Source: Chloroflexota bacterium (lineage in GTDB: Bacteria > Chloroflexota > Anaerolineae > JACRMK01). From it: DNA of 9,766 nucleotides. Positions within the stretch are counted from its first letter, which is position 1; each line of letters opens with the position of its first letter. Shown here in pieces: positions 1 to 5,067 of this stretch. The stretch lies in the NCBI GenBank assembly GCA_016200765.1, contig JACQEC010000229.1, positions 1 to 9,766 on the forward strand, written 5' to 3'. The translations under genes were made by a program, and so were the position numbers. The notes below the pieces were generated by a model. It ran no database searches. It saw nothing but the letters and a program-made list of their open reading frames with translations, and was not told the DNA's origin.

Positions 1-132
1 ATCAAACTCGAGATGTTGAAGGTCAGCACCCAGATCAATCACTTCGCCCTCAAAGCAAAACTCTATCTCCAGGCTTTACAGACCGCCTTCACTGCGCTGC
101 GTGAATTGCAACCTGTTCGCCTGGCTGCGTAA
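1..132 (+). CDS. 3' end of a truncated ORF, probable transposase C-terminus
   Basis: Frame 1 is open from the window edge to a TAA at 130-132 and encodes 43 residues. The stretch is lysine/leucine-rich and probably helical, with the segment INHFALKAKLYLQALQTAF. From memory this resembles the helical tail after the catalytic core of some DDE transposases (IS4/IS701-like), but no catalytic residue lies in the window, so the family is not established. Base composition is lower in GC than the downstream genes, which fits a mobile origin. The remaining 126 bases before the next gene's stop codon contain no obvious IS terminal inverted repeat that I can pair, because the other end is outside the window. 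It could instead be an unrelated helical protein. Confidence 0.45.
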   Translation: MKLEMLKVSTQINHFALKAKLYLQALQTAFTALRELQPVRLAA

Positions 133-258
133 GGTGAGTGACATGATTATTTCTCCTTTGCGTCTTTCATTCTACCCGACCCGATCAGGCAAAGCCAGCA
201 CTTTCAGGTCAGTTTGCCGCGCCAGCCGGTTCCGCCTGCGCGCTCCCCCGGCGCGCGC

Positions 259-1023
259 TTAGAACTCGACGACCTCGCCGTCGCGCGCGACATGCAGGGG
301 GCCGGTGAAAATCTGGCGCGCCGCCTGCAGATGGGTCTGACCGTCGCTGTGCAGCGCCGGGTGCGAGTGCACCAGCAAGAGTTCCGGCACCTCGGCCTCG
401 CGGGCAACCTCCGCGGCTTCCGCCGGTGTGGAGTGGCCGATGATCGTGCTGACCGGCTCCAGCACCGACGCTTCGTGAATCAGCAGGTTGGCGCCACGCG
501 CTAACTCGACCACATTGGCGCAGGGCGCGGTGTCGGCGCTATACACCACGACCCGCCGCGAGCGCTTGGGCTCGAACCGCAGGGCGTGCGCCGGGAAGGC
601 GTGAATGGTCGGCGCGGTATAGACGCTGAAGTCCGGCGTGTCGAGTGCCTGCTGGCCGGGGCTGTCGCCGATGACGTGGAAGCGGATGTAGCCGCGCATC
701 GTCTCTGGAATGAATAGGTCCACTAGCGCACGGCAACGCTCAACCGTCGGCGCGTTGGCATAGATTGGCAGAGGCTCCGTGCGCCCGCGCAACCACAGGT
801 CTTGCAGGAAAACGGGCAGGCCGTAGATGTGGTCGGCGTGACCGTGGGTGAGGATCATGCCCTTCAACTGCAAGGGGTCGTAGCCCATCTTGAGGAGACG
901 GTGCGAGGCGCTGCCCCCGCAGTCCAGCAACCAGAAGCCGTCCGGGCCGTCTAGCAGGAAGTACATGTGATCTTGATCGGCCGTGGCAATAGCCGGGGCC
1001 GTGCCCATAATGACAAGGCGCAT
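259..1023 (-). CDS. MBL-fold metallo-hydrolase, RNase Z-like
   Basis: A 254-residue metallo-beta-lactamase-fold protein of the RNase Z / phosphodiesterase-like group. The metal-binding motif THGHADH supplies H60, H62, D64 and H65. Further conserved positions are H141 in HAFPAH, D164 in YSADTAP, H183 in LIHEAS, H197 in the GHSTPAEAA loop, and the terminal HSHP (H219/H221). The GHST loop and the SADTAP segment are typical of RNase Z homologues. The long exosite arm that true tRNase Z uses to grip tRNA is not apparent, so tRNA 3' processing is uncertain and a small phosphodiester or other ester substrate is equally possible. It is predicted to be cytoplasmic, with no signal peptide. The ATG start fits the family's usual MRLxxxGT beginning; I see no Shine-Dalgarno sequence. 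A weak GC hairpin (238-256, minus reading) overlaps the region just past the stop. Two operator-like palindromes lie 58 and 93 bases upstream of the start. Confidence 0.85.
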   Translation of the reverse strand: MRLVIMGTAPAIATADQDHMYFLLDGPDGFWLLDCGGSASHRLLKMGYDPLQLKGMILTHGHADHIYGLPVFLQDLWLRGRTEPLPIYANAPTVERCRALVDLFIPETMRGYIRFHVIGDSPGQQALDTPDFSVYTAPTIHAFPAHALRFEPKRSRRVVVYSADTAPCANVVELARGANLLIHEASVLEPVSTIIGHSTPAEAAEVAREAEVPELLLVHSHPALHSDGQTHLQAARQIFTGPLHVARDGEVVEF

Positions 1024-1078
1024 AGGACAATACGCGGGTAAAAAATAGAGACGAAGGGAGTAGGGAGTAGGTGTCAGG

Positions 1079-1132
1079 GCTCACCACATCGTGAACAGTT
1101 TATCTTGGAAAAGGCTCACGACATCGTGAACA
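1079..1132. promoter_or_regulatory. Tandem operator-like palindromes
   Basis: Two copies of a 19-base sequence (1079-1097 and 1114-1132) differ at one base and are 35 bases apart. Each centres on a 6-2-6 palindrome. The right copy is perfect, TCACGA-CA-TCGTGA at 1116-1129; the left copy is TCACCA-CA-TCGTGA at 1081-1094. A third, inverted partial copy (GGCTCACGACATCG on the minus strand) lies at 1191-1204, inside the end of the HTH gene. The arrangement lies between the HTH gene and the minus-strand hydrolase, where a repressor or activator of the hydrolase could bind. The adjacent HTH protein is the obvious candidate ligand, but that is inference. An alternative is that these are fragments of a short dispersed repeat. 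Confidence 0.5.
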
Positions 1133-1165
1133 TATTTTTCTAGCCATATCAGAAAGCGGCTATTT

Positions 1166-1621
1166 TCAAGGCCCTTTTGAACATTGTAAGCGATGTCGTG
1201 AGCCGAATCTACGGTCGCGTCCCCAACAACGCCAGTCCATGCCAACCCGGAAACCCGGCAGTCGCCCTTGCCGGAAAAGGCTGATCGCGTCCCCCACCGT
1301 GATGTCCAGAAGAGCCGAGACTTCGCGCAGTGAATAGAGGCGCTCCAGCTGAACCGGCCCGCTGGTGACCGGCGCGGCTGGCGCGCTGGCGGCGACCGCC
1401 GCTGTGCCCGGCGCCACCGGTACTGCCGGCGCGGCCAGCCCGTTATCCCGCCGCTCGATAAACTGCAAGACCTCTTCCCCCTTAAACCGGCGCTGGTTGC
1501 CGATCTTAAAACCTCGCAGTTGACCCGACGCAATGAGCCGGTGCACCTTGCGCGTCGAGCACTTGAAATACTCCGCAAGGTCCCGGATCGTGTACATTTG
1601 CGACGGGACGATCTCGATCAT
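1166..1621 (-). CDS. Two-domain helix-turn-helix (excisionase-like) DNA-binding protein
   Basis: A 151-residue protein with two HTH_17/MerR-like winged helices. Domain 1 spans residues 9-56 (MYTIRDLAEYFKCSTRKVHR, then the wing around GFKIGNQRRF). A flexible Ala/Pro linker covers 61-91. Domain 2 spans about 94-131 (LYSLREVSALLDITVGDAI, then LPGFRVGMDWR). This layout is typical of excisionase-family transcription factors that read one site per domain. The frame is open further upstream, but the ATG at 1621 is preferred: it starts just before domain 1 and sits exactly at the predicted +1 of a promoter. The second domain loses family character right after DWR (residue 131), ending in a basic tail of about 20 residues. 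Another reading frame continues open to 1081, so a frameshift may have replaced the C-terminus. The target is unknown; the palindromes at 1081-1129 are candidates. Confidence 0.78.
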   Translation of the reverse strand: MIEIVPSQMYTIRDLAEYFKCSTRKVHRLIASGQLRGFKIGNQRRFKGEEVLQFIERRDNGLAAPAVPVAPGTAAVAASAPAAPVTSGPVQLERLYSLREVSALLDITVGDAISLFRQGRLPGFRVGMDWRCWGRDRRFGSRHRLQCSKGP

Positions 1622-1627
1622 GGCGCT

Positions 1628-1656
1628 ATTGTAGCACGCTTTATGCCGCGCGGCAA
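1628..1656 (-). promoter_or_regulatory. Sigma70-like promoter of the HTH gene, apparently leaderless
   Basis: Minus-strand reading gives TTGCCG (1656-1651), a 17-base spacer, TACAAT (1633-1628), six bases, then the A of the ATG at 1621. With usual sigma70 geometry, transcription would begin at the A of the start codon, giving an mRNA without a 5' leader. No Shine-Dalgarno sequence is present. The -35 element starts 25 bases past the upstream gene's stop codon, so the HTH gene can be transcribed independently of it. Confidence 0.62.
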
Positions 1657-1680
1657 TGCAAATGCGAGCCTTTTTCGAGG

Positions 1681-2658
1681 TTACAACAATAACCCGCCAT
1701 CGCCCAACTGCGCGATGTCCGCGCGCGTCAGGCGCTCGCCGGCCAGCAGGCGCGGCAAGATGAGGTCCACCACATTCAGGTCGCGCGAACGCACGCAACC
1801 CGGCGCGCCGATGACCGGCAGCGCATCGTCCAGGTACGCCAGCAACAGCAGGTTGCCCGGCTCCACCGGCGCGCCGTAGTGCTCGATGCGCCCGCCAGCC
1901 TGCGCGATGCCGCGCGGCGTCACGTCTTCGCGATCCATGATCGAGGTCTCGCCCGCGATGACGATCAGGGCGGCGCCAGCCGCGCGCAGGCGCAACAGCG
2001 CGCCCGCAATCGCCTCGCTTTGATGGGGCGCATAGACCACCTCTAGCGCCGCCGAGCCAAGCTCCTCGATACGTGAGCGAATGGCCGGCGCGAACGATTT
2101 GAGCACCCGCTCGCGCGCCGGCTCGCCGCCGGTGAGGAGTACGCCCACTTGCGCTGGCGGCATGGCGCGCACCGCAATCAGGCCGCCGTGCGCGACGCCT
2201 ATCGCTTCGGCGCGCGCCAACTCGCGTTCCGGCACGGCGAAGGGGATAATCTTGATGGTCGCCACCATCCGGCGCGCGGCAACCACCCTATCACGCGGCA
2301 GGGTGGCGATGGTCAGCCCCTCGATGCGGTTGACCTCAAAGAGCGCGTCGGCGTTGACCTTCAGCACACCCGCGCGCGCGGCCAGCAGGTTGGCGCGGCC
2401 GCCGCTGGCCTCGCTCAAGGCGACCCCATCGCCCGCGCACGCGCGCGTCAGGCGCTCGGCGGCTTCGTCCTCATGGACGTCGCCGGGCTCCAGCGCGGCC
2501 ACCGTCACCTCGCGCAGGCCGAGCGCGCGCAGTTGCGCCAGTTCTTTCTCGCCCACCCGCGCGCCCTTATGCAGGGCTTTGTGCCCCTGCGCGTCGGCGA
2601 TGTTGTGGCACAAGATTTTGCCCAGCGTATGCTCTGGCGGCAGATGCATCCACTTCAT
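1681..2658 (-). CDS. Molybdopterin-binding (MoeA/MogA-like) protein
   Basis: A 325-residue protein of the MoCF-biosynthesis superfamily, which binds molybdopterin or its nucleotide form during cofactor assembly or insertion. The N-terminal part (1-150) contains a stretch typical of this stand-alone family: KGARVGEKELAQLRALGLRE, ALEPGDVHEDEAAERL (56-70), GGRANLLAARAGVL, and ATIKIIPFAVP (133-143). The C-terminal part carries the MoCF-like motif around IAGETSIMDREDV (234-246) and GAPVEPGNLLLLAYL followed by VIGAPGCVRSRDLNVVD (262-298). The same ending occurs in molybdenum-hydroxylase accessory proteins. It lacks the full domain set of MoeA, so the exact step is not assigned. The frame extends 12 codons upstream, but the ATG at 2658 is chosen because the family begins near it and a promoter ends seven bases before it. 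No molybdoenzyme is encoded nearby. Predicted cytoplasmic. Confidence 0.82.
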   Translation of the reverse strand: MKWMHLPPEHTLGKILCHNIADAQGHKALHKGARVGEKELAQLRALGLREVTVAALEPGDVHEDEAAERLTRACAGDGVALSEASGGRANLLAARAGVLKVNADALFEVNRIEGLTIATLPRDRVVAARRMVATIKIIPFAVPERELARAEAIGVAHGGLIAVRAMPPAQVGVLLTGGEPARERVLKSFAPAIRSRIEELGSAALEVVYAPHQSEAIAGALLRLRAAGAALIVIAGETSIMDREDVTPRGIAQAGGRIEHYGAPVEPGNLLLLAYLDDALPVIGAPGCVRSRDLNVVDLILPRLLAGERLTRADIAQLGDGGLLL

Positions 2659-2665
2659 GCGGTCT

Positions 2666-2694
2666 ATTGTATGCGCGCGGCGGCGGCGCGTCAA
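2666..2694 (-). promoter_or_regulatory. Sigma70-like promoter of the molybdopterin-binding gene, apparently leaderless
   Basis: Minus-strand reading gives TTGACG (2694-2689), a 17-base GC-only spacer apart from its last base, TACAAT (2671-2666), seven bases, then ATG at 2658. The predicted start of transcription falls on the start codon or one base before it. There is no Shine-Dalgarno sequence. The match to consensus is strong for a GC-rich region. Confidence 0.68.
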
Positions 2695-2719
2695 GGGCGA
2701 AGCCGCGCGCGAGTGGCCT

Positions 2720-2741
2720 GCCCCCGATCATAGTCGGGGGC
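2720..2741. repeat. CCCCCGA/TCGGGGG hairpin, copy 1
   Basis: A perfect 8-bp stem (GCCCCCGA 2720-2727, TCGGGGGC 2734-2741) closes a six-base loop, TCATAG. The same stem with a different loop recurs at 4207-4225 and 8383-8401. It sits between the kynA stop and the promoter of the next gene and has no T tract on either strand, so it is not a classical intrinsic terminator. Confidence 0.7.
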
Positions 2742-2767
2742 CTGCTCGTTCACGCGATGATTCGTGC

Positions 2768-2796
2768 GCGCCGCTTCGCCCCTACGGTCGCGGCGC
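2768..2796 (-). terminator. Possible hairpin terminator of kynA, no T tract
   Basis: Nine bases past the kynA stop, GCGCCGC (2768-2774) pairs with GCGGCGC (2790-2796) around a 15-base loop. No run of T follows on the minus strand, so this is at best an atypical terminator or an mRNA 3'-end protecting hairpin. Confidence 0.3.
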
Positions 2797-2805
2797 TCAG
2801 TGAAG

Positions 2806-3645
2806 TTATAGCGCGGTGCGAACCTTCCACAGTTCGGGGAACAACACCACGTTCACCTGATTGCGCAGGTAGGGCACGCCGGCGGTGCCGCCGGTGCCCG
2901 GCTTGTAGCCGATCACGCGCTCAACCGTGCTGACGTGACGGAAGCGCCACTGGCGGAATAGGTCCTCGAGGTCTAGGAGCTCCTCGGCCAATTCGTAGAG
3001 GTCCCAGTGCCGCTCCGTGTTCTGGTACACCTCCAGCCACGCCTGCTCCACCGATGCGTGCGGCGTGTACGACTTCGCCCAATCGCGCTCCAGCACCGCG
3101 GGCGCAAGCGGAAAGCCTCGCCGCGCCAGCAGGCGCAAGGCCTCATCGTATAAGGATGGCGCGCGCAGTTCGCTCTCGAGCCGCGCGGACACCTGCGGGT
3201 CGTGCTGGTGCGGCTTCACCATGACGGCGTTCTTGTTGCCCAGCACAAATTCCAGCAGGCGATACTGGTATGATTGGAAACCCGAGGCGTTGCCGAGCGA
3301 AGGGCGAATCCGGCTATATTCGCTGGGGGTCAGCGTGGTGAGCACGCTCCACGCGCTGATCATCTGCTCCAGAATACGCGTCGCGCGCGCCGTCATCTTA
3401 AAGGCAGATTGCAGGGTATCCTGCTTGACACACTCGCGCGTCGCCGTCAGTTCGTGCAGGATGAGTTTGAGCCATAATTCGCTGACGTGATGGATGATAA
3501 TAAACAGCATCTCGTTGTGGTCAGGCGACAGCGGGTGCTGGGCCGACAGAACGCTGTCGAGATGCAGGTAGTCGCCGTAGCTCATCGTCTGGCTGAAATC
3601 GAGCTTGGCGCCGTAATCGGACTGGCTATGGGATTCTTGAGTCAT
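2806..3645 (-). CDS. kynA: Tryptophan 2,3-dioxygenase
   Basis: A 279-residue haem enzyme that opens the indole ring of L-tryptophan to N-formylkynurenine using O2, the first step of kynurenine catabolism. All family signatures are present: FIIIHHVSELWLKLILHEL (H52 is the distal active-site His), EYSRIRPSLGNASGFQSYQY (Y110, R114 and Y128, where Arg binds the substrate carboxylate), and QWRFRHVSTVERVIGYKPGT with the proximal haem ligand H237 and T251, then GGTAGVPYL. Length is normal for the homotetrameric bacterial enzyme. The frame opens three codons earlier at a GTG (3654), but the ATG at 3645 has a GAGGG a few bases upstream. Using the GTG would shift these residues by three, matching as I recall the Xanthomonas numbering (H55, R117, H240). 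No kynureninase or formamidase is in the window, so any downstream step must be encoded elsewhere. Confidence 0.96.
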   Translation of the reverse strand: MTQESHSQSDYGAKLDFSQTMSYGDYLHLDSVLSAQHPLSPDHNEMLFIIIHHVSELWLKLILHELTATRECVKQDTLQSAFKMTARATRILEQMISAWSVLTTLTPSEYSRIRPSLGNASGFQSYQYRLLEFVLGNKNAVMVKPHQHDPQVSARLESELRAPSLYDEALRLLARRGFPLAPAVLERDWAKSYTPHASVEQAWLEVYQNTERHWDLYELAEELLDLEDLFRQWRFRHVSTVERVIGYKPGTGGTAGVPYLRNQVNVVLFPELWKVRTAL

Positions 3646-3660
3646 TGCCCTCACCCCTCA

Positions 3661-3766
3661 CCCCTAACCCCTCTGCCGAGTATGGGCGAGGGGAGTTGCT
3701 GGACGGCCATCACCGTTTATCATACACGGCTTGCGCGCTCTTGCAAAAGGCGGAGAGGGTTAGGGG
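3661..3766. repeat. C/G-rich imperfect inverted repeat in the kynA leader
   Basis: CCCCTAACCCCTCTGCC (3661-3677) is complementary, with small bulges, to GGCGGAGAGGGTTAGGGG (3749-3766). Nested in the left end is a tighter hairpin, CCCCTC (3668-3673) with GAGGGG (3688-3693) and GCC/GGC inside, loop 3678-3684. The CCCTCACCCCTAACCCCTC style of sequence is a widespread dispersed repeat in bacterial genomes. It abuts the kynA start codon and supplies the G-rich ribosome-binding sequence on the minus strand. Confidence 0.55.
3719..3746 (-). promoter_or_regulatory. kynA: Candidate kynA promoter
   Basis: Minus-strand TTGCAA (3746-3741), a 16-base spacer and TATGAT (3724-3719) give a reasonable sigma70-type match. 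Transcription would start near 3712 and leave a leader of about 67 bases that contains the 3668-3693 hairpin. The -35 element is itself palindromic and lies within repeat material, so the match may be fortuitous. Confidence 0.4.
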
Positions 3767-3838
3767 TATTGCGCAGAATCGTCGGAGGCGTGAGGACGAT
3801 GCGCGTGAACACGGAACCCGCAACGCTCAACCGGTTCT
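3764..3838 (+). repeat. Diverged copy of the 3982-4112 repeat
   Basis: Positions 3764-3783 match 3983-4002 at 18 of 20 bases (core CGCAGAATCGTC). Scattered similarity continues for about 50 bases: a TGAG, a CGCG, and a CCGGTT near the end in both copies. CTCTTGCAA precedes both copies; here it is separated from the core by the right arm of the C/G-rich repeat, as if that element had been nested in. No right terminal repeat is present, so this copy looks truncated or degenerate. Confidence 0.5.
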
Positions 3839-3892
3839 TGCGCCCGTCCAACCCGCCCCGCGCGCAACGACGGCGGCCCGGCAGGCACTTAC

Positions 3893-3944
3893 GCAGGCGG
3901 TTGGAAACCGCCTGCTATGAATAGAAAACCCGCTGAAGCGGGTT
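3893..3944. repeat. Pair of simple hairpins
   Basis: The first hairpin pairs GCAGGCGGTT (3893-3902) with AACCGCCTGC (3906-3915) around GGA, a perfect 10-bp stem. The second pairs AACCCGCT (3927-3934) with AGCGGGTT (3937-3944). The AACCCGC/GCGGGTT stem recurs at 4189-4205 with a different loop. They resemble REP-type dispersed palindromes. Neither is followed by a T tract. Confidence 0.65.
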
Positions 3945-3981
3945 GCGGCCTGCTCCGTAACTGAAAGGCACCTCTTGCAAT

Positions 3982-4112
3982 CGGGTATAACGCAGAATCG
4001 TCTAAGACATGAGATTGTACGCGCTAAGGGTGAAGCCACGGCCAGCAATCCGGTTGCCAAACAGCGTGAGGCGTGGCCGTTGCTTCGCTACTACGAATCT
4101 GCGTTATACCCG
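3982..4112. mobile_element. 131-bp MITE-like element with 20-bp terminal inverted repeats
   Basis: The ends CGGGTATAACGCAGAATCGT (3982-4001) and ACGAATCTGCGTTATACCCG (4093-4112) are inverted repeats with one mismatch. A second, inner inverted repeat, GAAGCCACGGCCA (4032-4044) against TGGCCGTTGCTTC (4074-4086), again has one mismatch. The whole can fold as one long hairpin. There is no ORF of note. A diverged partial copy lies about 220 bases away at 3764. I see no target-site duplication, so mobility is inferred from shape and repetition; an REP/BIME-like structural element is the alternative. Confidence 0.55.
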
Positions 4113-4161
4113 CAGGTTAGCTAGAGAGACCGGCATCGGGTGAACCCAACGCCTACCATTC

Positions 4162-4206
4162 AAACCCGCTACGCCGGTTCGGCGTGCTAACCCGCGCAGC
4201 GGGTTT
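4162..4206. repeat. Nested GC hairpins
   Basis: AAACCCGC (4162-4169) can pair with GCGGGTTT (4199-4206), enclosing ACGCCG/CGGCGT (4171-4176, 4180-4185). Alternatively the right arm pairs locally with AACCCGC (4189-4195) around GCA. The ACGCCG/CGGCGT palindrome recurs at 4252-4265, immediately upstream of the methyltransferase -10 box. Confidence 0.55.
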
Positions 4207-4248
4207 CCCCCGACTAGATCGGGGGCGTCGGTTTCCAACCGATGCCCC
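4207..4248. repeat. CCCCCGA/TCGGGGG hairpin, copy 2, fused to a second hairpin
   Basis: CCCCCGA (4207-4213) pairs with TCGGGGG (4219-4225) around CTAGA. The same run of G also begins a second stem, GGGGCGTCGGTT (4222-4233) with AACCGATGCCCC (4237-4248), with one G-T wobble. The two folds share bases and exclude each other. They lie upstream of the predicted start of methyltransferase transcription, so they would act in DNA or in read-through transcripts. A similar pairing of two hairpins occurs at 8383-8434. Confidence 0.62.
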
Positions 4249-4251
4249 TTT

Positions 4252-4271
4252 ACGCCGAACGGCGTTATAAT
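4252..4271 (+). promoter_or_regulatory. Methyltransferase -10 box with adjacent palindrome
   Basis: A perfect TATAAT at 4266-4271 lies seven bases before the ATG at 4279, predicting a leaderless or nearly leaderless mRNA; no Shine-Dalgarno sequence is visible. I find no good -35 at 17 or 18 bases. The palindrome ACGCCG-AA-CGGCGT (4252-4265) abuts the -10 box, a position where a bound protein would control RNA polymerase. Whether it is an operator or just a repeat copy is open. Confidence 0.55.
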
Positions 4272-4278
4272 CCCCTGC

Positions 4279-5016
4279 ATGAACGACGAGACGGCCATCA
4301 CGCGCGGGCACCCCAGTTATGTCTGGCGCTTCGGTCAAGACCGGCGGCTCGGCCTCATCCGCCAGTTCGCCGCGCTGGACGGGCGGCGGGTGCTGGATAT
4401 CGGCTGTGGGATCGGCGCGTATGTCAAACAGTTTGAGCAACAGGGCGCGGCGGCCTTCGGCGTGGACATTGAGCAGGAGCGCCTGCGGCAGGCCGGCCAT
4501 CGTGAGCCTGTCGAACGGCGTCTGGCGCAGGCGGTCTCCGAGCATCTGCCGTTTGCCTGCGATGTCTTTGATATGGCCCTGCTGCACGAGGTCATCGAGC
4601 ATGTGCGCGACGACCGCGCGACCGTCGCGGAGGCGCTGCGGGTGACGCATCCCGGCGGGCGCGTGATCATCTTCGCGCCCAACCGCGGCTGGCCGTTTGA
4701 GACGCACGGCTTCTTCTGGCGCGGCCGCTACCATTTCGGCAATATCCCGCTGATTCCCTATCTGCCCGACGGCCTGCGCCGCCGCCTCGCGCCGCACGTG
4801 CGCACCTACACGCGCGGCAGTCTCCGGCGGCTGGTGGCGGGCCTGCCGGGCGTGGTTGTGGCGCACACACAAATCTACCCCGGCTACGACAACCTGATCG
4901 CCCGGCGGCCTGCGCTGGGGAAGGCGCTGCGCGCCATCACCTATGCGCTGGAAGGCACGCCCTTGCGCATCGGCGGACTGTCGCACGTGATGGTGATTGA
5001 GAAGCGTGAAACGTAA
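4279..5016 (+). CDS. Class I SAM-dependent methyltransferase
   Basis: A 245-residue Rossmann-fold methyltransferase of the Methyltransf_11/UbiE-like type. Motif I is VLDIGCGIG (38-46), the SAM-ribose acidic residue is D63 in FGVDIEQERL, motif II-like LPFACDVFDMALLHEVIEHV spans 90-109, and motif III is HPGGRVIIFAPN (124-135). The C-terminal region (140-200), with ETHGFFWRGRYHFGNIPLIP, is shared by small-molecule or glycan/lipid methyltransferases. The acceptor cannot be named. It is soluble, with no membrane segment or signal. The ATG is fixed by the TATAAT seven bases upstream and by the family's start. Residues 74-81 (HREPVERR) are encoded by a sequence that looks like a common dispersed repeat. 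The penicillin-binding protein follows on the same strand after 215 bases but has its own promoter, so a functional link is not implied. Confidence 0.87.
   Translation: MNDETAITRGHPSYVWRFGQDRRLGLIRQFAALDGRRVLDIGCGIGAYVKQFEQQGAAAFGVDIEQERLRQAGHREPVERRLAQAVSEHLPFACDVFDMALLHEVIEHVRDDRATVAEALRVTHPGGRVIIFAPNRGWPFETHGFFWRGRYHFGNIPLIPYLPDGLRRRLAPHVRTYTRGSLRRLVAGLPGVVVAHTQIYPGYDNLIARRPALGKALRAITYALEGTPLRIGGLSHVMVIEKRET
4500..4516 (+). repeat. Short dispersed-repeat-like sequence inside the methyltransferase gene
   Basis: CGTGAGCCTGTCGAACG matches from memory the core of a dispersed repeat (GTGAGCCTGTCGAAC, or TTCGACAGGCTCAC on the other strand) common in many bacterial genomes. It lies in frame between the SAM-binding acidic residue and the LPF motif, where length varies within the family. 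Only one copy is in the window, so identity as a repeat rests on recall. Confidence 0.35.
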
Positions 5017-5021
5017 CGGCT

Positions 5022-5051
5022 TTGGCCTTCCCCCGCGTGTGGTGGTACAAT
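5022..5051 (+). promoter_or_regulatory. Candidate promoter of the penicillin-binding protein gene
   Basis: TTGGCC (5022-5027), an 18-base spacer and TACAAT (5046-5051) resemble the TACAAT-type promoters of the HTH and molybdopterin genes. Transcription would begin near 5058, giving a leader of about 174 bases that contains the 148-bp inverted repeat. Unlike the other promoters here it is distant from its start codon, as if an element had been inserted between them. Confidence 0.5.
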
Positions 5052-5067
5052 TCTTCCTTGACGTGGC

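Larger units (their letters stand above)
3646..4278. other. Gene-free, repeat-packed intergenic region
   Basis: A 633-base stretch between the divergent starts of kynA and the methyltransferase. No ORF here has family features. The region is a mosaic of short palindromic and inverted-repeat elements (listed separately) plus the two promoters. Apart from those, 3840-3892 and 4113-4160 show nothing I can identify. Confidence 0.75.

Noticed and set aside
238..256. Intrinsic terminator after the hydrolase gene
   Set aside because: The 6-bp GCGCGC stem partly precedes the end of the gap and has no T tract; such GC palindromes are expected by chance at this base composition.
1024..1080. Promoter directly before the hydrolase gene
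   Set aside because: TATTGT three bases before the ATG is too close to serve as a -10 box for that start, and no matching -35 is found. The gene may be read from the HTH promoter.
1622..1798. Longer N-terminus for the HTH protein
   Set aside because: The extra 59 residues overlap the neighbouring gene's end and its stop codon, look like GC-shadow sequence, and lie upstream of the predicted promoter and +1.
2081..2803. Plus-strand frames of 194 and 240 codons opposite the molybdopterin-binding gene
   Set aside because: Ala/Arg/Ser-rich with no motif; the minus-strand protein has family signatures throughout and its own promoter.
3487..3924. Plus-strand frames of 145 and 91 codons over the kynA start and the repeat region
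   Set aside because: They run across the kynA coding sequence and palindromic repeats and show no protein-like conservation pattern.
3646..4278. tRNA or small structured RNA gene in the intergenic region
   Set aside because: Hairpins are present but no cloverleaf, T-arm motif or known RNA consensus could be recognised.
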